Assembly (NCBI GenBank): GCA_004762125.1
Contig: SIHQ01000021.1
Coordinates: 21,836 to 85,835 of the forward strand
Reading direction: 5' to 3'
Length of the DNA stretch: 64,000 bases
Origin: Oceanospirillales bacterium
GTDB lineage: Bacteria > Pseudomonadota > Gammaproteobacteria > Pseudomonadales > Endozoicomonadaceae
The position numbers were made by a program, and so were the translations under genes. The stretch's first letter is position 1, and the number at the start of each line of letters is the position of its first letter. Of the stretch, positions 8,673 through 17,880 are shown one piece after another. The notes below the pieces were generated by a model. It was not told where the DNA came from, did not search any database, and saw only the letters and a program-made list of their open reading frames with translations.

Positions 8673-9781
8673 GCAACTTTTTCCTGAAGTACATCTTTGA
8701 TAATTGCGCAGGCGCCAAACGGCATATCCGCCAGCTCAATCAATGTAACTTGCTTTTCATTACACAACCGAATGAGGTGTGCGACGTCTTTTGAGTACTT
8801 GTTCTGAACCAGCAGTATGTCCGGAACACGGCGAAGCATTACTCGGGTTGCTTCAGCAATACCTGGTTTGATGCGATTGATATCACCGACTTGGTAATGG
8901 CTTTGAACAAATTTCAGAAAATGACGAGTAATGTGTTGGCGTTCTTTGCGAGGAATCGTAACCGGAGCTGCGTATTGCTGCTTTGAAAAGCAATCCGAGA
9001 TGTTATCGACAAACCAGACTGAACGATCTGCGTGTTGTAAATGGTCGTAACGAACACAGCCATGAAAATCATTCTTGCCGATTTGATCATTCAATATGGA
9101 TCGTGAAATAAGCCCGGAAACGGTTGAATTCATCAGTGCAGAAGGAATAGTGTAGTCGGCGTATGTGGCTGCTACGTCAGCACTACCACCAATATCTGAA
9201 ATCACAAATAATTCTTTGGATATAGTAACCCCGTGTCGTTCATTATAGTCTGTGACTGACTGGTGTAACTCACGAGTAATAACACCTTTTGCGGTCCAGC
9301 CATCGACAAAAACCAGCGACTCAGGTGAATGACCCGTATCAAGAATGTAATCAAGGGCATTGGTATCAATGCCACGGTCACGAATGATACTGATACTGTA
9401 ATGAGTGCTTTTACGATCAAAATGCCGAGTCAGTGCCCGCTGCAACAGAACACCCACTGGCGTTCCTGCACGAGCCAGAGATACAAGACAAATATCTCCC
9501 TGACGGCGTTCTGCAATCAAGGCGGCTAACAACATCACTTCATCAGCCAGTTGTTGACGATATTGTTCCATCATGGACAGAAACAGCTCTGTATATTCCG
9601 TTGTTGGAGCTGCTTCCTGATGAATCATCTCTGAGTAATGGCGTTGACCACTTTGGATCAACTGCTCTTTATCAGCAACGGTGCAAAAGTCTGTTTGAAT
9701 AGGCTTGAGCAGAAACTGGCAGTCGTCTTTTGTGTAGCTGCCAAGCATGGGTACTCGTTGGTTTGATACAGTTAATGCCAT
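8669..9781 (-). CDS. PRTase/PELOTA protein (annotated elsewhere as 'cysteine protease StiP family')
   Basis: 370 residues. The N-terminal two thirds contain a phosphoribosyltransferase-like region (ICLVSLARAGTPVGVLLQRAL, LVFVDGWTAKG, FVISDIGGSADVAATYADY). The last ~90 residues (from RKERQHITRHF, with GIAEATRVMLRRVPDILLV and LIELADMPFGACAIIKD) resemble the PELOTA RNA-binding domain found fused to PRTases in ter clusters. 'Protease' in some database names is not supported by a motif I can see. The start ATG overlaps the HAD stop by one base (TAATG). Confidence 0.8.
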   Translation of the reverse strand: MALTVSNQRVPMLGSYTKDDCQFLLKPIQTDFCTVADKEQLIQSGQRHYSEMIHQEAAPTTEYTELFLSMMEQYRQQLADEVMLLAALIAERRQGDICLVSLARAGTPVGVLLQRALTRHFDRKSTHYSISIIRDRGIDTNALDYILDTGHSPESLVFVDGWTAKGVITRELHQSVTDYNERHGVTISKELFVISDIGGSADVAATYADYTIPSALMNSTVSGLISRSILNDQIGKNDFHGCVRYDHLQHADRSVWFVDNISDCFSKQQYAAPVTIPRKERQHITRHFLKFVQSHYQVGDINRIKPGIAEATRVMLRRVPDILLVQNKYSKDVAHLIRLCNEKQVTLIELADMPFGACAIIKDVLQEKVA

Positions 9782-10548
9782 TACTGCATTCCTTTATCAA
9801 TCTGGCTACTCATGGGAAATAATCCAAAATGAGTTTCGCGCAAGAAGGGTAAATCGGTCAGGCTGTCGCCCAATCCCAACACAAGATCATTCTTATCAAT
9901 GCCAAGATCATTCATCAGGTAGCGGACGGCTTTAGCTTTACAGGTATAAGGTGCCATAAGTGCCATATTATTTCCGTTGATGTGTACACGGATATCTTGG
10001 AACTCTGGCAAACCTGATAGTGCTTTGCGTAATGAATGAAAGGTATTTTCCGGGTCTTCGGTTTTATCGGATTTAATACTTACGTAGGCAGAAATACCGT
10101 GTTCAGCAATGACTCTGGTGCGTACGGGTATTCTGTGCGTTTCAATCTGCCTGCTTATCCAGTGATTCATTTTTTCCAGCCGGGCTTCCCATTTTTTGAG
10201 ATCAAAGCACTGATTAAGATGCTCAACCCAAGGCTGATAAAGTTCACCGGCCTGATCAACAATGATGGCCCCATGAGATAAAATTCGAAATGAACCAAAT
10301 ATATTCTGACCCAGAATGTGGCGCTCAAAAGCAGGCTGGTTACGGCCTGTGACAGGAATGACGGTAGCACCACCCTTGAGAAATACGTTTAACAAAGCAA
10401 GCTGTTGTTGAGTAGCAAACGATGCGGGCTCACCCTGCCTGTCCAAAGCTGCGACTGTAGTTGATATACCGGCAGGTAGCTTAGAGGCTGTTTGAAACAA
10501 GGTGTCATCAAGATCGGTAAATATCCATATTTTGGATTCAAGTAACAT
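9781..10548 (-). CDS. HAD-superfamily phosphatase of ter module
   Basis: Predicted phosphohydrolase. Motif I is DLDDTLF near residue 12, with the nucleophile and acid aspartates intact; motif II is in TVIPVTGRN; the C-terminal KAVRYLMNDLGI...LGLGDSLTDLPFL supplies the lysine and acidic motif IV of Cof-type HADs. Start is ATG 10548, with a TTG directly before it. It overlaps the upstream PRTase gene by 11 bp, so the four enzyme genes are tightly coupled. Confidence 0.85.
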   Translation of the reverse strand: MLLESKIWIFTDLDDTLFQTASKLPAGISTTVAALDRQGEPASFATQQQLALLNVFLKGGATVIPVTGRNQPAFERHILGQNIFGSFRILSHGAIIVDQAGELYQPWVEHLNQCFDLKKWEARLEKMNHWISRQIETHRIPVRTRVIAEHGISAYVSIKSDKTEDPENTFHSLRKALSGLPEFQDIRVHINGNNMALMAPYTCKAKAVRYLMNDLGIDKNDLVLGLGDSLTDLPFLRETHFGLFPMSSQIDKGMQ

Positions 10549-11641
10549 CAACGAACTCCATAGGAGCGGTGCTAGTAGCTGGAAAGCAATGGGCTAACCC
10601 GTGAGTTTTAACGCGAGCATCGTCTTCAAGCATGACAACAACCTGTCGCTTATCTTCGGCCAAGTTATAGATATAGTGTTGGACAGGACGTTCATCAATG
10701 GTAAATGCACGTTTTGTTGAGATTGCCCCACCAATAAGTATGGGAGAACGGGTTGTTGATTGAAAAAGTACGTTTCTACCCGCTTTTTCAGCTTTTTCAG
10801 CAGTGAGGAAAGGCAGGTAGAGATGTTCACCATCTCCGACAATCGTGATTGGGTCGTCACCCTCTATGGCCAAAAGTTCGCCTTGATAGGGCATTTTTAT
10901 AGCGCAACGTCCTGCATTTTTCAGCGAAGGCGCTGTTGATAAATCTTTATCAACACTATCAGGCAGTTTTGTTGAAAAGGATGAGTCAGGGATAAATTCA
11001 AACTCACCGTCCAGTAAGGAAATAAAGCGAACGGGAAGTCCTAAGTTGGAAAAAGGGGCTTTAGCCTCTTCTGATAACCAACTGACCAAAGAAACAATCA
11101 CAATTTCTTCTATTTCCGGAAGTACTGGGATCAAACGTTCAGCTAAAAGCTTCAGTGTACGGCCTGTGGAAATTTCATCGTCCACCAGTACCAGCCGTTT
11201 GGAAGTACAAATATCGCTGAGGTATTCTTTCTGAGGTTCATAAAGCAGGTGATCAACAGCATGACTGTGGGCTTCGTCAAGTTGTAACCAGAGAGGTTGT
11301 GACAATTCATGACGTGTTGTGTGCTGGTAGAACACATTTTCTGACTGTTGCTGACTCAGACTATCGGCTACACCCGCTCCAAGTCCCGTCGCTGTTTCAG
11401 CCATACCTACGACGTAGGTTGAATCACCTGATGCAATCAGTGTCGCCAGTTCATCATAAATGGCGCGCATTACGCTTGGAGTGACTGGGATATGTTTTCC
11501 CAATACTTTGGATACAAACAAAAAACCACGCTTTGGATTTTCCCGACTGGCAAAATCAAGAAGCTCATCCAAAGAACGTAGACTTTTTTCTATATGAAAT
11601 ATTAGCTGTCCTGCGCGGATACCAAAAGTAGATGAAGACAT
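10538..11641 (-). CDS. Phosphoribosyltransferase with TRSP C-terminal domain
   Basis: First gene of the enzyme module. The PRTase PRPP loop is LVLVDDEISTGRTLKLLAERL; AETATGLGAGVADSL is the other recognisable nucleotide-binding stretch. The C-terminal third (LYLPFLTAEKAEKAGRNVLFQSTTRSPI) includes the T-R-S-P signature after which the TRSP domain is named. Start set at ATG 11641, behind GCGGAG; the frame is open 15 codons further. In ter systems such PRTases sit with HAD and CitE-like enzymes; the product is not known. Confidence 0.82.
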   Translation of the reverse strand: MSSSTFGIRAGQLIFHIEKSLRSLDELLDFASRENPKRGFLFVSKVLGKHIPVTPSVMRAIYDELATLIASGDSTYVVGMAETATGLGAGVADSLSQQQSENVFYQHTTRHELSQPLWLQLDEAHSHAVDHLLYEPQKEYLSDICTSKRLVLVDDEISTGRTLKLLAERLIPVLPEIEEIVIVSLVSWLSEEAKAPFSNLGLPVRFISLLDGEFEFIPDSSFSTKLPDSVDKDLSTAPSLKNAGRCAIKMPYQGELLAIEGDDPITIVGDGEHLYLPFLTAEKAEKAGRNVLFQSTTRSPILIGGAISTKRAFTIDERPVQHYIYNLAEDKRQVVVMLEDDARVKTHGLAHCFPATSTAPMEFVDVT

Positions 11642-11737
11642 AAACACTCCGCTTTTAGCTTGCGCAAATCCCTTTTCAAGACACACTGCAAGTTAAAGTT
11701 ATTTTAACGATATAAAACATCATATTGTTTGTAACAG

Positions 11738-11764
11738 AGCCCTTCCATGATGCATGGAAGGGCT
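11738..11764. promoter_or_regulatory. Perfect hairpin between terD and the PRTase module
   Basis: Twelve-bp perfect arms AGCCCTTCCATG / CATGGAAGGGCT with a 3-base loop, about 75 bp upstream of the PRTase gene and downstream of the TerD stop at 11907. No U-run follows on the minus strand. It may be an operator or an attenuating hairpin that separates the terD genes from the enzyme module. Confidence 0.5.
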
Positions 11765-11765
11765 T

Positions 11766-11891
11766 CATACCCGTCGCCTTTGAAGATGTGGCGGCGTTGG
11801 CTGCTCGCACTCATCCCAGTCACCTACTACTCGTAGGCTCCTGGGATTCATTCGTTTGCCGCCTACCCACATATTCAAATCCTTTGGGTAT
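11766..11891. repeat. Dispersed ~120-bp imperfect palindrome, copy A
   Basis: Begins ATACCCGTCGCCTTTGAAGA and ends with CACATATTCAAATCCTTTGG followed by GTATAG; the two ends are imperfect inverted repeats (TTTGAAGATGTGG against TTTGAATATGTGG in reverse complement). The centre is also palindromic (ATCCCAG / CTGGGAT, CCTAC / GTAGG). The same unit recurs at 61617 (full length, diverged) and at 55701 (inner part deleted). Confidence 0.8.
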
Positions 11892-11906
11892 AGTACATTG
11901 CGTAAA

Positions 11907-12485
11907 TCAGCCGACGTTAACACCGTACTCTTTTGCCATAGGAGCCAAACCGCCAGCAAAGCCTTGACCCACTGCTTTGAATTTCCATTCTCCGTTGTGG
12001 CGATACAGTTCGCCGAAGATCATAGCGGTTTCAATGCTGTAATCTTCGGTCAGGTCGTAACGAGCCACTTCAGTACCGCTTTCGTCATTTACAACACGAA
12101 TAAAGGCATTGGAAACCTGGCCAAAATTCTGATTATTTTTTTCAGCATCATGAATCGTTACAGTCACTGCAATCTTATTGATGTCTGCAGGTACTGAAGC
12201 CAAGTCGATTTTAACGGCTTCATCATCACCAGCCCCTTCACCCGTGCGATTATCGCCTTGATGAACGATAGATCCACATTGAGATGTCAGCTGGTTATAA
12301 AAAATAAAATCATGATCGCCACGAACCTTGCCATTTTCTCCTAGAACGAAAACAGAGGCATCCAGATCAAAATTTTGACCATCTGTTGCCCGCTCATCCC
12401 AGCCAAGCCCAACAAGAATTTTCTTGATACCCGGGTCAGCTTTTTCCAGAGAAATATTGCCGCCTTTAGATAGAGAAACAGCCAT
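11907..12485 (-). CDS. terD: TerD-family tellurium/stress resistance protein
   Basis: 192-residue TerD protein. Family hallmarks are the N-terminus [22 protein letters not shown], the calcium-site [35 protein letters not shown] and [13 protein letters not shown] 12485 follows AAGGAG at a good distance. It is a close paralogue of the next gene upstream; the pair corresponds to the TerD/TerE duplication of classical ter operons, and I cannot say which is which. These proteins are cytoplasmic and thought to act at the inner face of the membrane with TerC. Confidence 0.92.
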   Translation of the reverse strand: MAVSLSKGGNISLEKADPGIKKILVGLGWDERATDGQNFDLDASVFVLGENGKVRGDHDFIFYNQLTSQCGSIVHQGDNRTGEGAGDDEAVKIDLASVPADINKIAVTVTIHDAEKNNQNFGQVSNAFIRVVNDESGTEVARYDLTEDYSIETAMIFGELYRHNGEWKFKAVGQGFAGGLAPMAKEYGVNVG

Positions 12486-12616
12486 AATGATTAACTCCTT
12501 GTTGACATAAAAATGGCAGGAAAGCCTGCCTTAATATATTGGAGAACTTTGACAATTAACTTGAAAATCGGCCTGTCTGGCTGACTGTATGTCTAATGGC
12601 CAAAGCGCTTAAGTTA

Positions 12617-13189
12617 TTAACCTAAACCATAGGTTTTCAGGAAAGCGGATAAGCCACCTGCGAAGCCATCTCCCTTCGCTACTGCTCGCCACTGCCCATC
12701 TTTCTTATAGATTTCTGCAAAGATCAACGAAGTCTCTGAACTATAATCTTCTGTGAGATCGTAGCGCGCGATGTCTTCGTTATTATCCTGATTGGCGATG
12801 CGGATAAACGCATTGTCTACCATGCCAAAATTTTGGTTACGTGCATCAGCGTCGTGAATGGTGACTGCAACTAACAATTTCAGTACGTTTTGAGGAATCT
12901 GGCTCAAATCAACAAGGATAACTTCATCATCACCATCACCTTCTCCAGTGAGGTTGTCACCTTGATGTACGACAGAACCACAGCCAGAGGTACTGGCGTT
13001 ATAAAATACGAATCCTTGTTCACCAATGGCTTTATCGGATTCGTCTAGCATCAAAACTGATCCATCAAGATCAAAGTCATTGCCATCTGTTTTTCTCAGA
13101 TCCCAACCAAGACCCAAGTGCAGTTTTGATAGACCTGGAGCCTCTTTCTCGAGGTTGATTCGTGAACCTTTATTGAGACTTATAGCCAT
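12617..13189 (-). CDS. terE: TerD-family tellurium/stress resistance protein (TerE-like paralogue)
   Basis: 190-residue paralogue of the preceding TerD gene with the same landmarks: MAISLNKGSRINLEK, GLGWDLRK, DLDGSVLMLD, HQGDNLTGEGDGDDEVILVDL and [19 protein letters not shown]. It lies 131 bp upstream of the other paralogue on the same strand and 115 bp downstream of terC. The terE symbol is by position and similarity only. Confidence 0.88.
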   Translation of the reverse strand: MAISLNKGSRINLEKEAPGLSKLHLGLGWDLRKTDGNDFDLDGSVLMLDESDKAIGEQGFVFYNASTSGCGSVVHQGDNLTGEGDGDDEVILVDLSQIPQNVLKLLVAVTIHDADARNQNFGMVDNAFIRIANQDNNEDIARYDLTEDYSSETSLIFAEIYKKDGQWRAVAKGDGFAGGLSAFLKTYGLG

Positions 13190-13304
13190 CTTCTTTTCCT
13201 ATTGCAGTCGTTCTTAAAATGAGTAAGACACTGTGTCTGTATTTTAAGTCAGACGCGCATACATTCTTTTTACAAGAGCTGTATGAGCGTCTATCTAAGG
13301 AGAT

Positions 13305-14330
13305 CTATGTTGCTTTGGTGTCTACATCATCCTCTTTTTCAGGCCAGATGAGCGATGCAAGTATGCCTGTGGCAAGCAAGCCAAGAACCACCCAAAGTGA
13401 TTGGCTGGGATCTATTTCGAATGTGTGGATTCCGAAGGTTTTCTCCACTGAGCTAGCGCCAAGTTTCACCGCAACAAACACCAGAATCAAGGCAACAGCT
13501 TTTTCCAGGTGGCACAGATACTTTGCAGCTACTACCAACATAAAGTACAAGTTACGCAGGCCGAGAATGGCAAAAATCACGGCTGCATAAATAAGCAGTG
13601 GTTCACGAGTGACTGCAATAATAGCTGGAACGGAGTCGAAGCTGAAAACAATGTCTGAAATTTCAATAGCGATTAGACACAGAAACATGGGGGTAGCAAA
13701 GAAAGCCCCTTTTTTAGTGACTGACAACGTACTGTCTTCAGACTGCAGGCGTTCAACTTCTTTTTGTCTGACAAAGAACTTTTTGCCATGAAGTCGGGGA
13801 AAAACCGGGAAGACTTTTTTAGTCATGCGTACTGACCAATGATCACTGTAGTCTTCGTGTTCTTCCTCGTCGGTGCCTTTGAACATGACATAAGCGGTCC
13901 ATGCCACGATGAGGGCAAAGACCAACTCAACCCAGGGAGCCAAGCCAAAAAGAGACGTGCCCGCTGCGATGAAGATAGCTCGGAACAGCAGTGCTCCAAT
14001 GATGCCAAAATAAAGAATCCGGTGCTGTAATATCCCTTTAATGCCGAACGATGCAAAAATGGCAACAAACACCATCATGTTGTCGATGGAAAGGGATTTT
14101 TCCAGAGCGTAGCCCGCCATAAACAGTGATGCGTATTCATCACCAAAGCGAACCTGAAGATAAAAATAAAAGCCGACTGCGAGAACAACCCAGAAGACAG
14201 ACCAGCTGGCGGCATCCAGCAAGCTGACTTCTGTTTTATTACGATGTGCAAAGAGGTCAGCGAAGACGCTGACTCCCACTACACCAAGGAGAATGAGGAT
14301 GGTTTCTATTGGAAAACCTAACGGTTCCAT
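13305..14330 (-). CDS. terC: TerC-family integral membrane protein
   Basis: 341 residues with about eight hydrophobic segments. TerC features: the N-terminal ETILILLGVVGVSVFADL, the conserved acidic segment EKSLSIDNMMVFVAIF, and the second half EISDIVFSFDSVPAIIAVT, both carrying acidic residues within membrane helices that suggest metal transport or sensing. In ter operons TerC anchors TerB/TerD proteins at the membrane. It is followed downstream by the TerD pair and preceded by terB at a 45-bp gap. Confidence 0.94.
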   Translation of the reverse strand: MEPLGFPIETILILLGVVGVSVFADLFAHRNKTEVSLLDAASWSVFWVVLAVGFYFYLQVRFGDEYASLFMAGYALEKSLSIDNMMVFVAIFASFGIKGILQHRILYFGIIGALLFRAIFIAAGTSLFGLAPWVELVFALIVAWTAYVMFKGTDEEEHEDYSDHWSVRMTKKVFPVFPRLHGKKFFVRQKEVERLQSEDSTLSVTKKGAFFATPMFLCLIAIEISDIVFSFDSVPAIIAVTREPLLIYAAVIFAILGLRNLYFMLVVAAKYLCHLEKAVALILVFVAVKLGASSVEKTFGIHTFEIDPSQSLWVVLGLLATGILASLIWPEKEDDVDTKAT

Positions 14331-14375
14331 AGTAATTCCTTTACCGGAAAAATAAAAAGCAGATGTTTACTGAAG

Positions 14376-14828
14376 TTAAGTCAGCTCAAAGTCCGCTGGA
14401 GTTAATCCCAGTTCTGTAGCAATGCGGGTAGCCACTGCTTTTTCATCCTGATCAAAACTACCGTCAGACGCACCAATTGCGATAACCATACGCATGATTA
14501 AGCGTGCTTGCTCTGGCTTTTCACGCATTTTACCAATTGCTTGAAAAGCTTTTGCTTCTCCTACATCTTTGTCAAATTCAAGCGTTTCAATATGGTTCTT
14601 GAACGTTGAGATGATGTCGCTGGTTTCATAAACAGACAACGCTTCATTGCTCTCAATGAAAGCCATCATTTTCTGTTTTTCTTCGGAGTCGATCGAACCA
14701 TCAGCTATTGCAACCAAAGCGGCCCCAGCAAGACTGGCATTCAGGAATTCTTTTGATTTGTACTTTTGAGCTTCAGTCTTGAGTTCATTGAATTTTTCTT
14801 TACCTTGGCGTAATAAATTTTTCAACAT
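14376..14828 (-). CDS. terB: TerB tellurite resistance protein
   Basis: 150-residue TerB domain protein, a helical metal-binding domain. Landmarks: LAGAALVAIADGSIDSEEKQ near the N-terminus and its internal repeat VIAIGASDGSFDQDEKAVATRIATEL, each with the acidic cluster of the family. It is the most upstream ter gene, so the ter promoter should lie in the 580-bp region to its right. Confidence 0.93.
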   Translation of the reverse strand: MLKNLLRQGKEKFNELKTEAQKYKSKEFLNASLAGAALVAIADGSIDSEEKQKMMAFIESNEALSVYETSDIISTFKNHIETLEFDKDVGEAKAFQAIGKMREKPEQARLIMRMVIAIGASDGSFDQDEKAVATRIATELGLTPADFELT

Positions 14829-15407
14829 GAAGCATATACCTTGTAGTCTGTCGTTTTAATATCTGGCAGCTACTGATTATTTATCAGTAAAGCTAGTGAA
14901 AATATGAGATCTAGTATTATTATTCTTTGAGCAAGTATGAACAGATCTCGTACGATTTAAACTTCTTCATAGACACCTGTATCTGTCACTTTATGGTTAA
15001 GCCTAAATGACTAACTGAATGACTAAATAGTGTTGAATCTAGATAAGCACTCTTACTTGTGCAAGCGTTTATTGTTAATAAAAGCAGTTACAAGTGTTTA
15101 TTTTTGTTATTGGTATCAAACATCGAGGCTAAATTTACACTTTCCTTTCATTTTCACAATAAAGAGCAATTTATTTTGCTTGTGGGGATATCGCTTTAAG
15201 CTGTTACCGTTTCACCGCAAACGACTACCGAGGTTTTTTTACTGGGTGTCAGGTTTAATGCTCTGATATCTCTGGACGTGTAAAAATTGAACGTGGATTT
15301 TTCCAGTCGTATACTTCGTATCTTCGTATGCAAAGTATACGACCAGTTAAGCTAGCCTTGCTAAAATGTGTTTAACAACTGCCATCTTATTATCAAAAAG
15401 ATCAATG
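14829..15407. other. Intergenic region between terB and parE, ter promoter region
   Basis: About 580 bases with no convincing gene; a 78-codon plus-strand frame at 15030-15266 looks accidental. It should contain the ter promoter on the minus strand near 14830-14950. A distinct inverted repeat at 15306-15343 is listed separately. Confidence 0.5.
15306..15343. repeat. Perfect 11-bp inverted repeat downstream of parE
   Basis: GTCGTATACTT (15306-15316) is repeated in inverse as AAGTATACGAC (15333-15343) around a 16-base spacer. No U-run follows on either strand, so it is not an obvious terminator. It could be an operator or a recombination-type site. Part of the spacer (CTTCGTATCTTCGTATG) is internally repetitive. 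Confidence 0.6.
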
Positions 15408-17297
15408 TTAATCGATGTTAATCAAATCGCCCTTGGACTCCAGCCAAATCTTACGATCTGAGGATCGTTTTTTAGCCAGCAACATATCCATTTCCTGAAG
15501 GGTTTCTTCAGCATTCTCAAAGGTGAGCCGAACCAAGCGACGAGTGTCGGTTGACATAGTGGTTTCACGTAACTGAAGTGGGTTCATCTCACCCAATCCT
15601 TTGAAACGCTGAACGTTTACTTTGCCACGCTTCTTCTCGGCTTTAATACGCTCGAGAATGCCGTCTTTTTCGGATTCATCCAGTGCGTAAAACACTTCCT
15701 TGGCAATGTCGATTCGGTAGAGGGGTGGCATGGCCACATAAATATGTCCTTTCTCTACCAGTGGCCTGAAGTGTTGAACAAACAAGGCGCACAGCAGGGT
15801 GGCGATATGCAGACCATCGGAGTCAGCATCGGCCAGAATACAGATCTTGCCGTAGCGTAACTCCTCGATGTTTGCCGAACCCGGGTCGACACCCAGTGCA
15901 ACGGAAATATCGTGAATTTCGCGAGAAGCCAAGACTTCACTGGAATCGACTTCCCAGGTATTCAGAATCTTTCCGCGGAGAGGAAGTATGGCTTGATACT
16001 CACGATCACGGGCTTGCTTGGCAGAACCGCCCGCAGAGTCACCCTCTACCAGAAACAGCTCGGTGTGTTTCAAGTCCTGACTGGAACAGTCTGCCAATTT
16101 ACCGGGCAGTGCAGGTCCTTGAGTCACTTTTTTACGAGCAACTTTTTTGGATTTACGCATCCGTTTCTGGGCGTTGCCAATACACAGTTCGGCCAGTTGC
16201 TCGGCCTCTGCGGTGTGCTGGTTTAACCAGAGACTGAAAGCATCCTTGGCGACACCGGATACAAAAGCAGCACACTCACGAGATGACAGGCGTTCTTTGG
16301 TTTGTCCGGAGAATTGTGGGTCAGACAGTTTCGCTGACAGAACAAAGGCGCAGTTTTCCCAAATATCGTCTGGGCCAAGTTTGATACCACGGGGCATCAG
16401 GTTACGGAACTCACAGAACTCACGGATGGCTTCCAGCAGGCCGGTTCTTAAGCCGTTAACGTGCGTACCTCCCATAGGTGTGGGAATAAGGTTGACGTAA
16501 CTTTCTGTCAACAGCTCACCACCTTCCGGTAGCCACTGCACGGCCCAGTCAACGGCTTCCTTTTCACCTTTTAATGAACCGGTGAACGGTTGGATTGGCA
16601 AGGTTTCGTAACTGTGAGTCGTGCCTATCAGGTAATCCTTGAGGCCGTCTTCGTAATACCACTCGGAGCTATCGCCAGTATGTTCATCAACGAACTCAAT
16701 CTTTAGTCCTGGGCAGAGTACTGCTTTGGCACGCAGTACGTGCATCAACCGTGTGACAGAGAATTTGGCAGAATCGAAATAACTGGCGTCAGGCCAGAAA
16801 CGTACAGTTGTACCTGTATTACGTTTGCCACAGGTATCAATCTCATGCAGATCTTGATCCTTGTAGCCGTTTTTGAAACTGATCCGGGATACTTTGGCGT
16901 CTCTGCGTACGGTCACTTCCAGAATGTTCGACAGTGCGTTTACTACAGAGATACCCACACCGTGCAGACCACCGGAAAACTGATAGTTCTTGTTGGAGAA
17001 CTTACCACCGGCATGAAGACGGGTCAGGATCAGCTCAATACCAGTGATGCCGTGTGTCGGGTGTATATCCGTCGGCATGCCTCGGCCGTCATCAACGACT
17101 TCCAGAGAGTTATCCTTGTAGAGGACGACTTTAATTTTACTGGCAAACCCGGCAAGCGCTTCATCGACACTGTTGTCGATGATCTCCTGAGCCAGGTGGT
17201 TAGGGCGGGTTGTGTCAGTGTACATGCCCGGACGTTTGCGAACCGGGTCAAGGCCACTGAGAACCTCAATAGCTTCCGCTGTATAGTCGTTACCCAT
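15408..17297 (-). CDS. parE: DNA topoisomerase IV subunit B
   Basis: ATPase subunit of topoisomerase IV, which unlinks daughter chromosomes. 629 residues, the normal length. GHKL ATPase motifs: EIIDNSVDEAL with Asn42, DDGRGMP at 69-75, and GGLHGVGISVVN. The TOPRIM domain shows LFLVEGDSAGGSAKQ and ADADSDGLHI. The C-terminus contains VQRFKGLGEMNPLQLRETTM. No gyrB-type long insertion is present, which favours ParE over GyrB. yqiA, a common parE neighbour in gammaproteobacteria, lies nearby at 19391 but is separated by two rightward genes. Confidence 0.97.
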   Translation of the reverse strand: MGNDYTAEAIEVLSGLDPVRKRPGMYTDTTRPNHLAQEIIDNSVDEALAGFASKIKVVLYKDNSLEVVDDGRGMPTDIHPTHGITGIELILTRLHAGGKFSNKNYQFSGGLHGVGISVVNALSNILEVTVRRDAKVSRISFKNGYKDQDLHEIDTCGKRNTGTTVRFWPDASYFDSAKFSVTRLMHVLRAKAVLCPGLKIEFVDEHTGDSSEWYYEDGLKDYLIGTTHSYETLPIQPFTGSLKGEKEAVDWAVQWLPEGGELLTESYVNLIPTPMGGTHVNGLRTGLLEAIREFCEFRNLMPRGIKLGPDDIWENCAFVLSAKLSDPQFSGQTKERLSSRECAAFVSGVAKDAFSLWLNQHTAEAEQLAELCIGNAQKRMRKSKKVARKKVTQGPALPGKLADCSSQDLKHTELFLVEGDSAGGSAKQARDREYQAILPLRGKILNTWEVDSSEVLASREIHDISVALGVDPGSANIEELRYGKICILADADSDGLHIATLLCALFVQHFRPLVEKGHIYVAMPPLYRIDIAKEVFYALDESEKDGILERIKAEKKRGKVNVQRFKGLGEMNPLQLRETTMSTDTRRLVRLTFENAEETLQEMDMLLAKKRSSDRKIWLESKGDLINID

Positions 17298-17456
17298 GGA
17301 ATCCTTGCTGATCTGTAAGCGCTAACGGGATAGTCTAACAATGCAACAGCGGCTCGGATAGGGTTGAAATTTGCACATATACTAAAGATGGCTGATGCTG
17401 AGATGAGTTGTTTTCCTGACAGCTTTTCAACTACCCGCGAGATCGGGATTGTTACC

Positions 17457-17672
17457 ATGAATCTAATTATTGTTTTGACTGTATTTTTAATCTTGCTGGT
17501 ACCGGTGACCCTGCTGGCTAGATCCAGAGGGCGATCCGTGCCTTCCTGGCTTGCTATTTCAGTGCTGTTATCACCTCTAGTGTCTCTGTTCCTTTTATTG
17601 ATGCTGCCAAAAACTGAAAGAAAAAATCTGAAAGACATTCGTAAATCTCAGCAGAAAGAGAAAGCGGACTGA
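17457..17672 (+). CDS. Small two-helix membrane protein of unknown function
   Basis: 71 residues from ATG 17457. The first segment, IIVLTVFLILLVPVTLLA, and a second, AISVLLSPLVSLFLLLML, are both strongly hydrophobic and separated by a basic turn RSRGRSVPS; the tail is basic (KTERKNLKDIRKSQQKEK). It is divergent from parE. The frame opens 31 codons earlier, but that extension lacks membrane-protein character and a good ribosome site. No function assigned. Confidence 0.6.
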   Translation: MNLIIVLTVFLILLVPVTLLARSRGRSVPSWLAISVLLSPLVSLFLLLMLPKTERKNLKDIRKSQQKEKAD

Positions 17673-17880
17673 ATGACTTTCTCTCTTCAGCAACAGGACA
17701 ACAGGGCAGTAGAGTACTGACGGCAATTACCGGCAGCCAATTTCGATGATTCTGAACTCATAATGAGATGGCTTTCATTCTGGCACGATGCTGCAGTTTC
17801 TGACTCGATCTAATCGCAATACGGAAAAACCCTGAGCTACTGACTATACTTTCCAGCCACTCTCCATAAGAGGGGCTGAA

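Noticed and set aside
11725..11967. Plus-strand open frame of 80 codons
   Set aside because: It runs through the dispersed palindrome and the antisense of a terD gene; no protein character.
15030..15266. 78-codon frame between terB and parE
   Set aside because: Phe/Leu/Cys-rich by base composition, no ribosome site, no family.
15306..15343. Resemblance of the inverted repeat to loxP-type sites
   Set aside because: Only short shared words such as ACTTCGTAT; arm and spacer lengths differ from the 13-8-13 layout.
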